A stretch of DNA of 64,000 bases from NCBI RefSeq assembly GCF_013463155.1, contig NZ_CP040781.1, positions 1,736,001 to 1,800,000 on the forward strand. Reading direction: 5' to 3'. The translations under genes were made by a program, and so were the position numbers. The notes below the pieces were generated by a model. The model had not been told where the DNA came from. It did not search any database and saw only the letters and a program-made list of their open reading frames with translations. This stretch comes from Staphylococcus sp. 17KM0847 (GTDB lineage Bacteria > Bacillota > Bacilli > Staphylococcales > Staphylococcaceae). How positions within the stretch are numbered: position 1 is the first letter of the stretch; every line of letters starts with the position of its first letter. Below are positions 1-9,923 of this stretch, in pieces.

Positions 1-877
1 TTCCCATTAAACCCGCAATAATATATATAAGCGTACGTTGGCTTTGCATTTTAGCAGCAATAATTGGAAATGTAAACGTCATCGGTAATTGAGCAAATTG
101 ATTAATCATCAAAAAATAGCCTGCTGTTTCAGGTGTAAAGCCTTTACTCACTAATATGGAAGGGTACCACGTGACAATACTATAAAACATCATGGATTGA
201 AATGCCATGGTCAGTGCTACTGCCCAAGCCATCTTGGAACGATAAATTCTCACTGGTGTCCCATCATCACTAGATTGTCCCATATCTAACGTCTCATCTT
301 TTTTTCGTAACTGTGGTACCCATACAATTAATGCACTTATCGCAAAAAGCACCCAAAATACTAACGAAAAACGATAATGCCATGGCGTAAGATTGGATAG
401 TGGATAACTCAATCCTCCACCTAAACCAGCCGTGAAGTTCATCGTCACGCTATAAATGCCCGTAATTAATCCAATTTGAAGTGGAAATCGCCATTTTGCA
501 TAAGCTGGAAGCGTCACATTGCCAAATGCGATCGCAATACCTAGCAAAACGGTACCGATAAAGAAAGTCACAGCGCCCCCACTTATACGCAACACAAGCG
601 CTAAGCTTATAAATAATACGGCATAAAATAAAACGTGTGACATTGCATATTTTTGTAACACTTTTGATGCAAGTGGTGAAAAAATACCAAAAATAATTAA
701 TGGCACTGTCGTAATCAAGCCGGCAACACCGTTGTTAATATATAAATCCGTCTTTATCTCATTAATAACTGGTCCTACTGCTGTCAATGGTGCACGCAAA
801 GTTGCAGCAATCAAGACAATACCTATGACTAATAACCATTGATCTTGAATACGTCTACCACTAAGTTGATGATTCAT
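1..877 (-). CDS. MFS transporter, CynX/NimT-like (3' part missing)
   Basis: Open frame on the minus strand with an ATG at 877 behind an AGAGGAGCG ribosome site; it runs off the window start without a stop, so the C-terminus is missing. The visible 292 residues are strongly hydrophobic, with about nine membrane segments. The N-terminal pattern ('LIAATLRAPLTAVGP') and overall layout resemble the CynX/NimT branch of the major facilitator superfamily, which moves small organic anions or nitroimidazoles. Substrate cannot be read from the sequence. No coupled neighbour is visible; the divergent gene at 1165 is separated by about 290 bases. Confidence 0.8.
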   Translation of the reverse strand, partial: MNHQLSGRRIQDQWLLVIGIVLIAATLRAPLTAVGPVINEIKTDLYINNGVAGLITTVPLIIFGIFSPLASKVLQKYAMSHVLFYAVLFISLALVLRISGGAVTFFIGTVLLGIAIAFGNVTLPAYAKWRFPLQIGLITGIYSVTMNFTAGLGGGLSYPLSNLTPWHYRFSLVFWVLFAISALIVWVPQLRKKDETLDMGQSSDDGTPVRIYRSKMAWAVALTMAFQSMMFYSIVTWYPSILVSKGFTPETAGYFLMINQFAQLPMTFTFPIIAAKMQSQRTLIYIIAGLMG

Positions 878-1164
878 CTTTATACGCTCCTCTACACCAT
901 TTATATTTAAATCTATCTTACCATAACTGATTACTATATTCTTAAATAACTTTGTATATATTAACTTATTATGTATTTGTATAAGTCTATATTTTTAAAC
1001 TCTGATGATTAAGAACGATACCTAATCTCTCTTATGCTTTAATAACTCTTTTACAGCTTCTCAAAGTCATAATTTTGTCACATTATGCGGATTGTTCATC
1101 CTTTCTGAATACGCTTACTTTCGATACAATGAATATATCTTTTAAATAAAGGAGCTTATGATAC

Positions 1165-1515
1165 ATGAAACAAAAACAAACTCTCGGTATCATGATTATC
1201 GCTGCAATGCTCATCGTGACGATTGGTATCGTTATCGCAATTATGATGACAAGTCCAAAAGAAACTTACTATGGTTATATGATGAGTGACACAACAGCTG
1301 AGAAGATTGTCAGCGAAAAAGATAAAGCAGTAGAAGAAAATGTCACACTGTCAACGGACAGTAACTTCCAACCTAAGCAAGGTGATTTTGTTAAATTAAC
1401 GGCTAAAGAAGGCAGTCATGATTTTGTTAAACAAGAAATTGTTGATCATGATGATATCCCACATGGCTTAATGATGAAAATTCATGATATGGATATGCAT
1501 TCACATCACCACTAA
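1165..1515 (+). CDS. Small membrane-anchored protein, probably DUF4889 family
   Basis: 116 residues starting at an ATG 10 bases after GGAG. One N-terminal membrane segment (about residues 8-28) is followed by a charged extracytoplasmic or cytoplasmic domain and a His/Met/Asp-rich tail (HDMDMHSHHH). I believe this matches the staphylococcal DUF4889 family of uncharacterised proteins; function is unknown. The His-rich end could bind a divalent metal, but this is inference. It is a single-gene unit closed by a strong terminator at 1522. Confidence 0.7.
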   Translation: MKQKQTLGIMIIAAMLIVTIGIVIAIMMTSPKETYYGYMMSDTTAEKIVSEKDKAVEENVTLSTDSNFQPKQGDFVKLTAKEGSHDFVKQEIVDHDDIPHGLMMKIHDMDMHSHHH

Positions 1516-1521
1516 ACACAC

Positions 1522-1565
1522 AAGCAGGCACTTTCATTTTTCTGAGAAAGTCGCCTGCTTTTTAT
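1522..1565 (+). terminator. Rho-independent terminator after the DUF4889-like gene
   Basis: Stem AAGCAGGC-ACTTTC pairing with GAAAGT-(C)-GCCTGCTT, then a TTTTTATT tract. It sits directly behind the stop at 1515. Confidence 0.85.
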
Positions 1566-1613
1566 TGCGATTGTCTTTTTCAATTATCAAAATAATGATC
1601 GGATGATTCGTTT

Positions 1614-2516
1614 CTACTTTTTGACTACTGAAAGTACAACGACCATCAAGATAATAAAAAGAACACCTAAAAATTGCCATACTCCAAAAGAAACATTAAG
1701 CCAGATGACAGATGTCAATAATGCTGTAAGTGGTTCAATCGTTCCAAGTAAACCCGCTTCATGAGGAAATAAATAATGCAAACTCTCTATGTAAAACCAA
1801 AAGGCAAACATTGTTCCAAAAATAATGGCAAACCAAAACAGCAAATGTGTCTCAAGCGTCCAATCTGTAAAAGTCACTTGCCAAGGTGGGTGTAAGAAAC
1901 TTAAAGCTATGCCACCGATCAACATCCCCCAACCTACTACATTAAGTGATCCCCATCTTGCCAGTAGTCTAACAGGATATATCGTATAAAATGCAAGTGC
2001 AACTGCTGATAATAATCCCCAAACAATTGCTCGTTTTGGCACTTGAAGATTTTCAATATCACCATTTGTTAGCAATAAATATGTTCCTGATATTGCAAAT
2101 AATACTGCAATCACCTCTTTTAAGCCCAGTTTCGTTACTTTAGTGAGTACCAAATAAAATATAATGATAATCGGTCCAAGATACTGCAACAGCGTCGCAA
2201 CCGCCGCATTACCATAACTAATGGATGACATAAAGGTGTACTGAACTGCCAACATACCAAGAATACCATAAATCACAATTTGTATTGCTGCATGTTTATC
2301 CCACCAAATGACAAAAACTTTTACCCCTTGTGTCATAAAAGCAATCATAATAAGTAACAATCCTGAAATGATAAGACGTACTGCAACAAACCATGACACA
2401 TCTAAGTTGGCATGCTGAAAAAGCCATTGTGAAACTGTACCACCGACACCCCAAAATGATGCACCGACAATTACTAAAATGTAGCCCATCCAGCGCTTTT
2501 GATGTTGTTGTGTCAT
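1614..2516 (-). CDS. EamA-family (DMT superfamily) permease
   Basis: 300 residues with about ten predicted membrane helices in two EamA halves (roughly 10-150 and 160-300). The family exports or imports metabolites such as amino acids or nucleosides; the substrate here cannot be inferred. ATG at 2516 follows GGGGGATGGTAT, an acceptable ribosome site. Transcribed alone; the next upstream gene on the same strand (M42 peptidase) ends about 300 bases away with its own terminator between. Confidence 0.85.
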   Translation of the reverse strand: MTQQHQKRWMGYILVIVGASFWGVGGTVSQWLFQHANLDVSWFVAVRLIISGLLLIMIAFMTQGVKVFVIWWDKHAAIQIVIYGILGMLAVQYTFMSSISYGNAAVATLLQYLGPIIIIFYLVLTKVTKLGLKEVIAVLFAISGTYLLLTNGDIENLQVPKRAIVWGLLSAVALAFYTIYPVRLLARWGSLNVVGWGMLIGGIALSFLHPPWQVTFTDWTLETHLLFWFAIIFGTMFAFWFYIESLHYLFPHEAGLLGTIEPLTALLTSVIWLNVSFGVWQFLGVLFIILMVVVLSVVKK

Positions 2517-2629
2517 ATACCATCCCCCATTTTCATATTATTTTATACAATTTAACATGTTTACCTAGTATCTACAATGCATGAATGACACCCCGATCGT
2601 AACAATCACCTTTCAATCAATGCCTTTAC

Positions 2630-2670
2630 AAAAAGAGAACGTATAAGATGTTTCTCATCATCTACGCTCC
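2630..2670 (-). terminator. Probable terminator for the M42 peptidase gene
   Basis: On the minus strand GAGCGTA-GATG pairs with CATC-TTA-TACGTTCTC and is followed by TTTTTG. It lies about 150 bases beyond the peptidase stop. The rest of the 2517-2818 gap holds nothing I recognise apart from the EamA ribosome site. Confidence 0.55.
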
Positions 2671-2818
2671 CTTCAACATATATGCTTAATATGATAATCA
2701 ACAATTAGAGGTGAATCATGAAATAGACTGGTATCAGACTTTCAACTCCCAATACTACCGAAAACACAACGAATGCGCTTTGATGCGTTAAGGCTATCGT
2801 TCCGCTCGCGTCTTGTAT

Positions 2819-3892
2819 TTACCAAATGATCTCATCTACAACTTCATCTGTTAATGCTTTCACCACTTCTACGACTAACTTTACTGCTTGTTGATAGTCT
2901 GACTTACTCATTACAGAAACATTAGAATGCATATAGCGTAGTGGTACTGATAATGCGACAGATGGCACACCGTCTAATGACTTATGTATATTACCTGCAT
3001 CTGTGCCACCACCCGGTAGGGAATCCCACTGCAAACGAATATGATGTGCCTTTGCTACATTTTTAATGTGACGAATTAAGCCCGTGTGCCCAATGTTGCT
3101 TGCATCCATATTCAGAACAATAGGACCATGTCCTAACCTCGTATCACCATCAGAAGCCAATCCAGGTGTATCATAAGCAACACCTACATCTACTGCAATT
3201 GCTAAGTCAGGCTTAACTTTATGCGTTGCCACTTGTGCACCACGTAATCCCACTTCTTCTTGAACATTTGCACCTGCAACGAGATTAATATTTAAGTTTT
3301 CTTTTTTCAGTTCGTCTAAAACATCTACTGCCAATGCACAACCAAAACGATTATCAAACGCTTTAGCCGTCATATAATCTTTATTGAGTAATGTCTCAAA
3401 CTCTGAATAAGGTGTAATCATATTGCCAATCTCAATGCCTGCTTCTTCTACTTCGGATTTACTACTTGCACCGACATCAATAAACATGTCTTTAATATCA
3501 ACTGGCTTTTGGCGCGCCTCTGCCGTTAAAATATGAGGTGGCTTGGATCCAATAATACCTCGAATTTTTTCCCCATCATCTGTTGTAATTGTCATTTTTT
3601 GCGATAACATCACTTGATTCCACCAACCCCCTATTGGTGTAAACTTAATAAAGCCATTATCGTCAATTTTTGTCACTATAAATCCGATTTCATCCAAATG
3701 ACCTGCAATCATTAACGTACGCTTACCTGTCTGCGAAGTTTTTTTACCGAAAACACCACCTAAGTTATCATATATCATCTCATCACTATTCGGCTTTAAC
3801 AACTCTGTCATCGTCGCTTTCACATCATATTCATGACCTGCAATGCCATCAAGATCGGTTAAGCTTTTTAACAACGTTTCTGTCTTTTTCAT
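2819..3892 (-). CDS. M42 family metallo-aminopeptidase
   Basis: 357 residues from ATG 3892, chosen because AGAGGGGGAATTTAT precedes it; an upstream in-frame start at 4003 has no ribosome site. Carries the M42 di-metal signatures: AGHLDEIGF (His and Asp), KAFDNRFG (bridging Asp), NVQEEVGLRGA (catalytic and ligand Glu pair), AVDVG and GGGTDAG. Related to glutamyl aminopeptidase/FrvX; expected to be a cytosolic oligomer trimming N-terminal residues from peptides. Length is normal for the family. Confidence 0.92.
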   Translation of the reverse strand: MKKTETLLKSLTDLDGIAGHEYDVKATMTELLKPNSDEMIYDNLGGVFGKKTSQTGKRTLMIAGHLDEIGFIVTKIDDNGFIKFTPIGGWWNQVMLSQKMTITTDDGEKIRGIIGSKPPHILTAEARQKPVDIKDMFIDVGASSKSEVEEAGIEIGNMITPYSEFETLLNKDYMTAKAFDNRFGCALAVDVLDELKKENLNINLVAGANVQEEVGLRGAQVATHKVKPDLAIAVDVGVAYDTPGLASDGDTRLGHGPIVLNMDASNIGHTGLIRHIKNVAKAHHIRLQWDSLPGGGTDAGNIHKSLDGVPSVALSVPLRYMHSNVSVMSKSDYQQAVKLVVEVVKALTDEVVDEIIW

Positions 3893-3984
3893 ATAAATTC
3901 CCCCTCTTTTATATTTTATAATTATCATATCAAAACACTTTCTATTTTGTATAATAATCCAACTGGTCACCTCAATAAAGTACA

Positions 3985-4031
3985 AAAGCGAGACAGTTTT
4001 CACTCACTTAGGAGTTCAACGCTCTCGCTTT
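3985..4031 (-). terminator. Hairpin downstream of the DUF3139-like gene
   Basis: AAAGCGAGA pairs with TCTCGCTTT across a 29-base loop; the T tract on the minus strand is short, so termination strength is uncertain. Confidence 0.5.
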
Positions 4032-4060
4032 AAACATACAACTCAAATAATTTGTTTTTT

Positions 4061-4417
4061 TTATTTCATTTTATAATTTTCATCAAAGAAGTTATATTTG
4101 GCTTTTTTATCATGTTTTTTAGTATCCGTATCAAATCCTTGTAAGAAAAAGCCTCTTTTTAAATGTATCGGTTGTGCAATATATGTATTTTTTGTATCCC
4201 CTTCAAAAACAATTTCTTTATAAAACACACCTTTTCGTGGATCGTACTCATGCTTTTCTTCAATAATCTTATCTTTTAAATGATGCTCTGTTAAATATTG
4301 ATCAATCAATTTTAAGTTTTGACTTTTTTGATAACCTTTATAACCAAAAAAGCCAGCCCCTACTAAGATAAATAGTAAAACAATTGCTAATATAAAACCT
4401 ACTATTTTCTTTGCCAT
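4061..4417 (-). CDS. YxeA/DUF3139-like small membrane protein
   Basis: 118 residues. The ATG at 4417 has GGAGG eight bases upstream, so I prefer it to the in-frame TTG at 4432, which overlaps that GGAGG. One N-terminal membrane segment (about 5-25) with no lipobox, then a basic, soluble domain resembling YxeA-like DUF3139 proteins, whose function is unknown. Monocistronic; a hairpin follows the stop. Confidence 0.7.
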   Translation of the reverse strand: MAKKIVGFILAIVLLFILVGAGFFGYKGYQKSQNLKLIDQYLTEHHLKDKIIEEKHEYDPRKGVFYKEIVFEGDTKNTYIAQPIHLKRGFFLQGFDTDTKKHDKKAKYNFFDENYKMK

Positions 4418-4609
4418 TATGTACGCCTCCAACGTCTTAAACTATTATATAGAGTAATCTTAACACAACTGAATCGTTTTCAGTATATACTCTTTTGTGC
4501 GTCACACAATAGTCAAAAACAGGCTGTCTACTAAAATATTTGTGATTGATATGAGAAAACCTTTACAATAAAGATAAAGTTACATTATCAACAAAGGGGA
4601 GAGATGACT

Positions 4610-6202
4610 ATGACAGCTCAATGGCAAACACCAGAGCATCGTGAAGCATTGCTCAAAAAACTTGTTGCACATTCAAGTGTTACACATTCATCCGGAGAAA
4701 AGTATTTTCCTTATTTGATTCAAGAAGAACTTTCACAACTGCCTTATTTCCAACAGCACCCTGAATACTTATCCCTCGTGCCAACTGATGATGCACGTCA
4801 TGCAGTTGTTGCACTTTATCGTTCATATCATACAGCACAAACGATTACACTCATCAGTCATTACGATACAGTAGGCATAGATGATTACGGTCCCTATCAG
4901 CATTTAGCCTTCGATACAGATGCTCTTTCAGCAGCTTTCAAACAAAATATTCACCTTTTAGATGCTATGAGTCAAGACGACTTAAAATCCGAGCAGTATT
5001 TATTTGGGCGTGGTGTAATGGATATGAAACCCGGGCTTATGCTTCATATGTCACTCATCGAACGTGCTATTTTAGAATCTTGGGACATTAACCTCATTTT
5101 AGTCACCGTACCTGATGAGGAGGTAACATCTAAAGGTATGCATGCTGCTATTGAATACTTAGATACACTTTGCCAAACCTATCAACTCTCTATCGCTTTA
5201 CATTTGAATAGCGAACCTACTTTTCAACAAGCACATCTCGACAACAATCATTATCATTATACAGGTTCTATCGGTAAGATTATGCCCAGTGTACTTGTTT
5301 ATGGAAGAGAAACCCATGTGGGTACACCTGCTGCTGGATTAAGTTCTAACTTTATTATGAGTTATATTCAACAAGAAATTGAATATCATTCGCGCTTTCA
5401 AGAATCATTTGAAGATGAACATACGCCTATGCCCGTGAGTTTGCGTGTATCTGATATTAAACAGCAGTATGACGTTCAAACGCCTTTTCGATCGGTTGCA
5501 TTATTTAATATGTTTTTATTTAAACGCAATGCCGATGAACTCTTTCAACAATTTAATACAGCAGTGTTAGAGGGGATGAAAAAGGGCGTCAAACACTATC
5601 AACAACGTATTGCACAAGAAAACATTGCCCCCCTAGACATGCACTTTATGACTTATGATGCACTTTTAAATCATGCTTTAGAACATCATCATAGAACATC
5701 TGTTTATGCATGTATTGATAAGGGCATACAAACTGATAGTGCACCTCATCAACAATCTATTGCGATTGTTGATCGATTGATGAACTTATGTAGAGAACTT
5801 GGTCCTACTGTTGTCACGTTTTTTTCACCGCCCTATTATCCTGCAACAAATGCTTCATACGATGCATTGACTGAAGCGATTAGTCAGACACTCAATAAAA
5901 CGTCACTTTCGCAATTTAACAGACCTTCACGACGTATACATTACTTTAATGGTATTAGTGACTTGAGTTATGTTTCACCATCTCCCAATGGTTCCGGATT
6001 TGAATCCTATGTGCATAACACTCCTGTTTTTAACCAAACTTATTCTATTCCCTTCGATGCGATCGAACACATTCAAGCTCCGATGATTAACTGTGGACCA
6101 ATCGGTAAAGACGCACATAAAATAACGGAACGTATTCATAAAAAAAGTGTCTTTGAAGAATTACCTGTTCTTCTTGCTTCAATAATTAAAACGCATTTTT
6201 AA
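4610..6202 (+). CDS. M20-family peptidase, RocB-like
   Basis: 530 residues. The ATG at 4610 lies eight bases after GGGGAG; the ATG at 4604 is too close to it. The layout matches RocB ('arginine utilization protein') M20 proteins: metal-binding LISHYDTVG near residue 85, GRGVMDMKPG near 140 and a Glu pair in VPDEEVTSKG near 165. The family is predicted to hydrolyse amide or peptide bonds, but the true substrate of RocB is unsettled. No other arginine genes are adjacent, so the name is by homology only. A bidirectional terminator separates it from narT. Confidence 0.85.
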   Translation: MTAQWQTPEHREALLKKLVAHSSVTHSSGEKYFPYLIQEELSQLPYFQQHPEYLSLVPTDDARHAVVALYRSYHTAQTITLISHYDTVGIDDYGPYQHLAFDTDALSAAFKQNIHLLDAMSQDDLKSEQYLFGRGVMDMKPGLMLHMSLIERAILESWDINLILVTVPDEEVTSKGMHAAIEYLDTLCQTYQLSIALHLNSEPTFQQAHLDNNHYHYTGSIGKIMPSVLVYGRETHVGTPAAGLSSNFIMSYIQQEIEYHSRFQESFEDEHTPMPVSLRVSDIKQQYDVQTPFRSVALFNMFLFKRNADELFQQFNTAVLEGMKKGVKHYQQRIAQENIAPLDMHFMTYDALLNHALEHHHRTSVYACIDKGIQTDSAPHQQSIAIVDRLMNLCRELGPTVVTFFSPPYYPATNASYDALTEAISQTLNKTSLSQFNRPSRRIHYFNGISDLSYVSPSPNGSGFESYVHNTPVFNQTYSIPFDAIEHIQAPMINCGPIGKDAHKITERIHKKSVFEELPVLLASIIKTHF

Positions 6203-6207
6203 CAATA

Positions 6208-6254
6208 AAAAGACGCCTTATACATCGTTGTTTCCATGTATAAGACGTCTTTAT
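6208..6254. terminator. Bidirectional terminator between rocB-like gene and narT
   Basis: AAAAGACGCCTTATACAT pairs with ATGTATAAGACGTCTTT, with A and T tracts on either side, placed between two convergent genes. Confidence 0.88.
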
Positions 6255-6257
6255 TTA

Positions 6258-7421
6258 CTATACTGTGACTTTTTCACGTTTTGACAAGTTGAACATTGTC
6301 AATAATGCAACTACACCAAAAACTGCTAATAAAATGAACGCTAAGTGGCTTGTGCCTGTCATTGATGTTACAGCCGAAATCACAAGTGGTGGGAAGAATC
6401 CTCCGAGACCCCCCATCATTGATACGATGCCGTTTGCAACACCAGCTTCTTTTGAAAAGTAATGAGGTACCAATTTGAAAATAAGACCATTACCGATACC
6501 TGCACAAATACTAACAGTCAAACAACCGATTGTGAAAAGGAACATTGTACTTGATATACCTAAAATTAATGCACCTACAATCATGAGCGAGAAAAAGACT
6601 TTTAACATTGTTACAGCATTGAATTTATCTCCAAGAATACCACCGATTGGTCGTAAAAATGTTGCTAAAGCGATGAAAACACCTGTACGAATACCTGCAT
6701 CTACTTTATCTACACTGAAATGTTCTACTAAATAGTTAGGTAAGAACAATCCAAATGCTACAAATGCACCGAATGTAATGAAATACCAAAAACTTAAATA
6801 GTACAGCTTGTAGTTCGCTAATAATTTTCGTGATTGTTCAACTAATGGTACTTTAACTTTTGGTTCTTGACCATCACCTAAGATAAACATTAAAATCGCA
6901 AAAGCTGCCATAACGATTAAGTAACTGAGTACTGTATTTTGCCAACCAATAATACCCGCAATAGGAGGTGCTAGAAAAGCTGATACCGCTGTACCTAAGT
7001 TACCCATACCATAAATACCGTTTGCCAAACCAACTTTATCTTTTGCGAAATATTTTGGAATAGATGTTACACCTACTGAGAAAATAGCGCCACCTACACC
7101 TAAAAAGAAACCAGCAAACATTAAGTTACCCGGTGTTGTCGCCTGACTCAATAAGAAAATAGGCACAAGTAACACGAGAAAACTTGTAAAAAATACCCAT
7201 TTGGCACCGACAATATTTGTTAAATAACCAAATGGTACACGTAAAACTGACCCTAAAATAACAGGGATCGCTAAAATAATAGAAAGCTGTCCACTCGTTA
7301 CTTCAATGTCTTGGGAAATAAATGGCATTAATGGAGCAATGATACTCCAAGCCATAAATCCAGCAACTAAACTGAATGTTTGTAGCCCTAACTGTAAACC
7401 ACCCTTTGACTTATTCATCAT
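6258..7421 (-). CDS. narT: Nitrate transporter NarT/NarK (MFS)
   Basis: 387 residues and twelve membrane helices; conserved nitrate/nitrite porter features include glycine-rich [11 protein letters not shown] and [12 protein letters not shown] stretches and a second-half GGLGGFFPP. It imports nitrate for NarGHI or exchanges nitrate for nitrite across the membrane. ATG at 7421 (five bases after AGGTG) or the adjacent ATG at 7418 may be used. It lies downstream of nreC but has its own upstream region of about 320 bases, with two CCCCTA boxes and a Rex-like half site, so it is probably a separate transcript under NreC. Confidence 0.92.
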   Translation of the reverse strand: MMNKSKGGLQLGLQTFSLVAGFMAWSIIAPLMPFISQDIEVTSGQLSIILAIPVILGSVLRVPFGYLTNIVGAKWVFFTSFLVLLVPIFLLSQATTPGNLMFAGFFLGVGGAIFSVGVTSIPKYFAKDKVGLANGIYGMGNLGTAVSAFLAPPIAGIIGWQNTVLSYLIVMAAFAILMFILGDGQEPKVKVPLVEQSRKLLANYKLYYLSFWYFITFGAFVAFGLFLPNYLVEHFSVDKVDAGIRTGVFIALATFLRPIGGILGDKFNAVTMLKVFFSLMIVGALILGISSTMFLFTIGCLTVSICAGIGNGLIFKLVPHYFSKEAGVANGIVSMMGGLGGFFPPLVISAVTSMTGTSHLAFILLAVFGVVALLTMFNLSKREKVTV

Positions 7422-7513
7422 TCATTCACCTTTTCTTTTATAATTCTCTAGCATCAAAAAGTATCTTAATACACCCACTTTTGATAAGCTTGTTCATCAT
7501 CAGTTTAACCTTA

Positions 7514-7531
7514 TTGTGAAATGTATAACAT
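7514..7531. promoter_or_regulatory. Weak Rex-like site upstream of narT
   Basis: TTGTGA-N6-TAACAT: one perfect Rex half-site and a second half with two mismatches. Suggestive only. Confidence 0.25.
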
Positions 7532-7538
7532 AAGGACT

Positions 7539-7568
7539 TCCCCTATACTCACAGAGGAGTATCCCCTA
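7539..7568 (-). promoter_or_regulatory. Putative NreC-type operator upstream of narT
   Basis: Two TCCCCTA boxes (7539-7545 and 7562-7568) stand 23 bases apart, with an inner inverted repeat ATACTC/GAGTAT. On the coding strand this gives two TAGGGGA boxes upstream of narT. The same core recurs before narG, sirB and scdA. Assignment to NreC is by context. Confidence 0.5.
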
Positions 7569-7683
7569 ATACAAAATAAACACGATGATTTATAGTAAAA
7601 ACCTGCACACATCAAATCATGCGCCTAATCATTTACGCATTTTGATAGCTTCTACCTTATTTGCCACAGATAGCGCAACAACT

Positions 7684-7725
7684 AAAAAAGCAACTTCAGC
7701 TGTATGAATACAACCAAAATTGCTT
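7684..7725 (-). terminator. Terminator of the nar-nre transcript
   Basis: On the minus strand AAGCAA...TGTA pairs with TACA...TTGCTT, then TTTTTTAG, beginning 15 bases after the nreC stop. The stem contains bulges. Confidence 0.65.
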
Positions 7726-7739
7726 ATGATTTTCGTGCC

Positions 7740-8390
7740 TTAAAAATCAAGCAGCTTTTTCTTTAAGGCATATTCTACAAGTTCAGGTTTAGATTTCAAA
7801 TCTAATTTATCCATTATTCGTGTTTTATGTGCTTCGACTGTTTTTACAGAAACAAATAATTTTTCTGCAATATCTTTATTGCCATACCCTTTTGCAATCA
7901 ATGGCAAAATTTCCAACTCTCGTTTTGATAAAATCTTGAAAGGATCATTGGAGTACGTATCATCATTGGACGACTGCACAAACTCTTTTACTAAAGATGT
8001 CGTCATTTTTGGATCGATATATGTCTGTCCTTTATAAACCGTTCTAATCGCTAGTAAAAGTTGTTCATCAGGTGCATTTTTTAAAATATAACCACTCGCA
8101 CCACTTCTCAAGACATGGAAAAGGTATTCTTCATCGTCAAACATTGTAAGAATTAATATTTTCGTATTTGGAAAACTATCTAATATCTTACTTGTTGCAA
8201 TTAATCCTGATTCCCCCGGTGGCATACTTAAATCCATAATTAGCACATCTGGTTCATGTTCCATCACTTTTTGATATGCTTCCACCCCGTCAGCAGCTGT
8301 TCCGACGACTTCCATATCTTCTTGAAAATTCAAAATCATCGAAAAGCCCGTGCGTACCACCGCGTGATCATCTGCAATTACGATTTTCAT
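7740..8390 (-). CDS. nreC: Response regulator NreC (NarL/LuxR type)
   Basis: 216 residues. The ATG at 8390 follows GAGGGGAAGAAGTGC, so the longer frame from 8438 is not the start. Receiver domain at residues 1-120 with the acidic pair D7-D8 and phospho-acceptor D53 (IMDLSMP); LuxR-type helix-turn-helix at about 150-210 ([27 protein letters not shown]). It receives phosphate from NreB and activates nitrate and nitrite reductase genes when oxygen is low and nitrate present. It is the last gene of the narGHJI-nreABC run, 13 bases after nreB. Confidence 0.95.
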   Translation of the reverse strand: MKIVIADDHAVVRTGFSMILNFQEDMEVVGTAADGVEAYQKVMEHEPDVLIMDLSMPPGESGLIATSKILDSFPNTKILILTMFDDEEYLFHVLRSGASGYILKNAPDEQLLLAIRTVYKGQTYIDPKMTTSLVKEFVQSSNDDTYSNDPFKILSKRELEILPLIAKGYGNKDIAEKLFVSVKTVEAHKTRIMDKLDLKSKPELVEYALKKKLLDF

Positions 8391-8403
8391 GCACTTCTTC
8401 CCC

Positions 8404-9450
8404 TCACTTTTGGTTAATTGGTACATCAAGCGACACAATTGTACCTTTGCCTTTTTGTGTTTCTATATCTAGGTGTCCATTAACCAGTTCAGCACGTTCA
8501 TTCATACCATAGAGTCCTAGCCCTGAGCCTCTTGGCGAATCGCTCGGTTCAAATCCTTGACCTTGGTCAGATACTTCCGCATATAAAAAGTCTTCTGTTC
8601 TTCTGATGGAAACATCCACAACATCTACACCCGCATACTTCATCGCATTAAATACCGCTTCTTGTACAACACGATAGACGACTGTTTCAATCTCACTGTC
8701 AAAGCGTTGTGGTGTCATATCAAAATGATAATTCACCATTAAGCCATAGTTTAACTCAAGCTGTTTAAAATAGGATTTAAATGCCGCATCTAACCCTAAA
8801 TCGTCTAACGAAGAAGGTCTTAATTCTAAAGATAGGTTGCGAATATCATCAATCAACTTAGTCATTAAACCTTCAATATTCTGTGAGTGCCCCAATAAAG
8901 TTTCCATATCCTTTTGATACTTGAGAAGACGCAACTCTACACTTACATTGAGTAGCTCTTGAACTACACCATCGTGCAGCTCTCTCGAAATCCGCTTACG
9001 TTCGTTTTCTTGAGCTGCAATTGTTTTACGTATCATGTTACGTTGATATAATTTTTCTTGACGTTGTAGCTGTGGTGTTACATTTTGTAATGTAAAAGCT
9101 TTGATTTGGTTCACTTCATCTATTGTTTGATACGTTGCTGTAAAAGGTTCTACCTTATTATCTGTTGTTTTCATAAAAACTTGAAATGCTGTATTACCTA
9201 AATCTTCTGCTTGTAAAAAACAGTTATAACATGTTTGTAAGGCATGTTCATTCGTATGCCCTTCACAGCGCCCACATATCGTATTAGATATGCCACTCAA
9301 ATCATTCTCTGGTGATATCACACGCTCTGCTGCTTCATTCATATATATAACTTTTCCTTCAGCATCGATAAAAATAATCATCTCAGAAGTCTGATGGTAA
9401 TATGCATTTAAAAAAGATGAAAGTTCTTCTTTTTGCTGCTCTATCATCAT
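8404..9450 (-). CDS. nreB: Oxygen-sensing histidine kinase NreB
   Basis: 348 residues. A PAS-like N-terminal domain carries C59, C62, C74 and C77, which in S. carnosus NreB bind an oxygen-labile [4Fe-4S] cluster; numbering here is identical. The HisKA_3 phospho-acceptor is H159 in [11 protein letters not shown], followed by a HATPase domain with the N box near [13 protein letters not shown] and G box [14 protein letters not shown]. No membrane segment, so it is cytosolic. Its ATG overlaps the nreA stop by four bases (ATGA), implying translational coupling. Confidence 0.96.
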   Translation of the reverse strand: MMIEQQKEELSSFLNAYYHQTSEMIIFIDAEGKVIYMNEAAERVISPENDLSGISNTICGRCEGHTNEHALQTCYNCFLQAEDLGNTAFQVFMKTTDNKVEPFTATYQTIDEVNQIKAFTLQNVTPQLQRQEKLYQRNMIRKTIAAQENERKRISRELHDGVVQELLNVSVELRLLKYQKDMETLLGHSQNIEGLMTKLIDDIRNLSLELRPSSLDDLGLDAAFKSYFKQLELNYGLMVNYHFDMTPQRFDSEIETVVYRVVQEAVFNAMKYAGVDVVDVSIRRTEDFLYAEVSDQGQGFEPSDSPRGSGLGLYGMNERAELVNGHLDIETQKGKGTIVSLDVPINQK

Positions 9451-9908
9451 TGCATCACCTTATCTTCGCTTGTTAAACTACCGATTCCTTTAATTTCAGA
9501 AACATTTTTAGCAACTTGTGGCAATGGTACACCCTCTCGTTGACCAAATAACAATACCCCTTTGACACGATGATTATGCCAAAGTGGTATTGCCACAATA
9601 GAAGTCAGTTGTTCACTGATTAAAATAGGGTAGTTAAACAACGCGCTTTGAATTTGCTCTTCATTCGCATCATGAATAATCATAGACTTACCTGTTTTCA
9701 TGACATTGCCAGCTACACCACGCCCATAGCGTAGTTCGATGCGTCGATATCTTTCATTTAAGTTGCCTGACACGTATCTCCATTTGATTTTCGTGCCAAC
9801 ATGATCTTCTGTCGGTAATGCGATACCAGCAAAGTCAAATTGATATTTATGACGCAATCTATCTAACTCTTTTTGATAATCATGTTGTGAGAAATCAATC
9901 TGGTTCAC
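9447..9908 (-). CDS. nreA: Nitrate receptor NreA (GAF domain)
   Basis: About 153 residues forming a single GAF domain. NreA binds nitrate and, when empty, holds NreB phosphorylation down, so it couples nitrate sensing to oxygen sensing. I prefer the GTG at 9908, eight bases from GGAG; the ATG at 9914 and GTG at 9917 lie on top of that site. Located 15 bases after narI and overlapping nreB. Confidence 0.9.
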   Translation of the reverse strand: MNQIDFSQHDYQKELDRLRHKYQFDFAGIALPTEDHVGTKIKWRYVSGNLNERYRRIELRYGRGVAGNVMKTGKSMIIHDANEEQIQSALFNYPILISEQLTSIVAIPLWHNHRVKGVLLFGQREGVPLPQVAKNVSEIKGIGSLTSEDKVMQ

Positions 9909-9923
9909 GGTCATCACTCCATA

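Noticed and set aside
2700-2818. Imperfect GCG-rich repeats near 2775-2810 considered as a mobile repeat remnant
   Set aside because: No flanking duplications, no second copy in the window and pairing is poor.
3893-4003. N-terminal extension of the M42 peptidase to an ATG at 4003
   Set aside because: It lacks a ribosome site, crosses a terminator-like hairpin and has no similarity to the family; the ATG at 3892 has a strong site.
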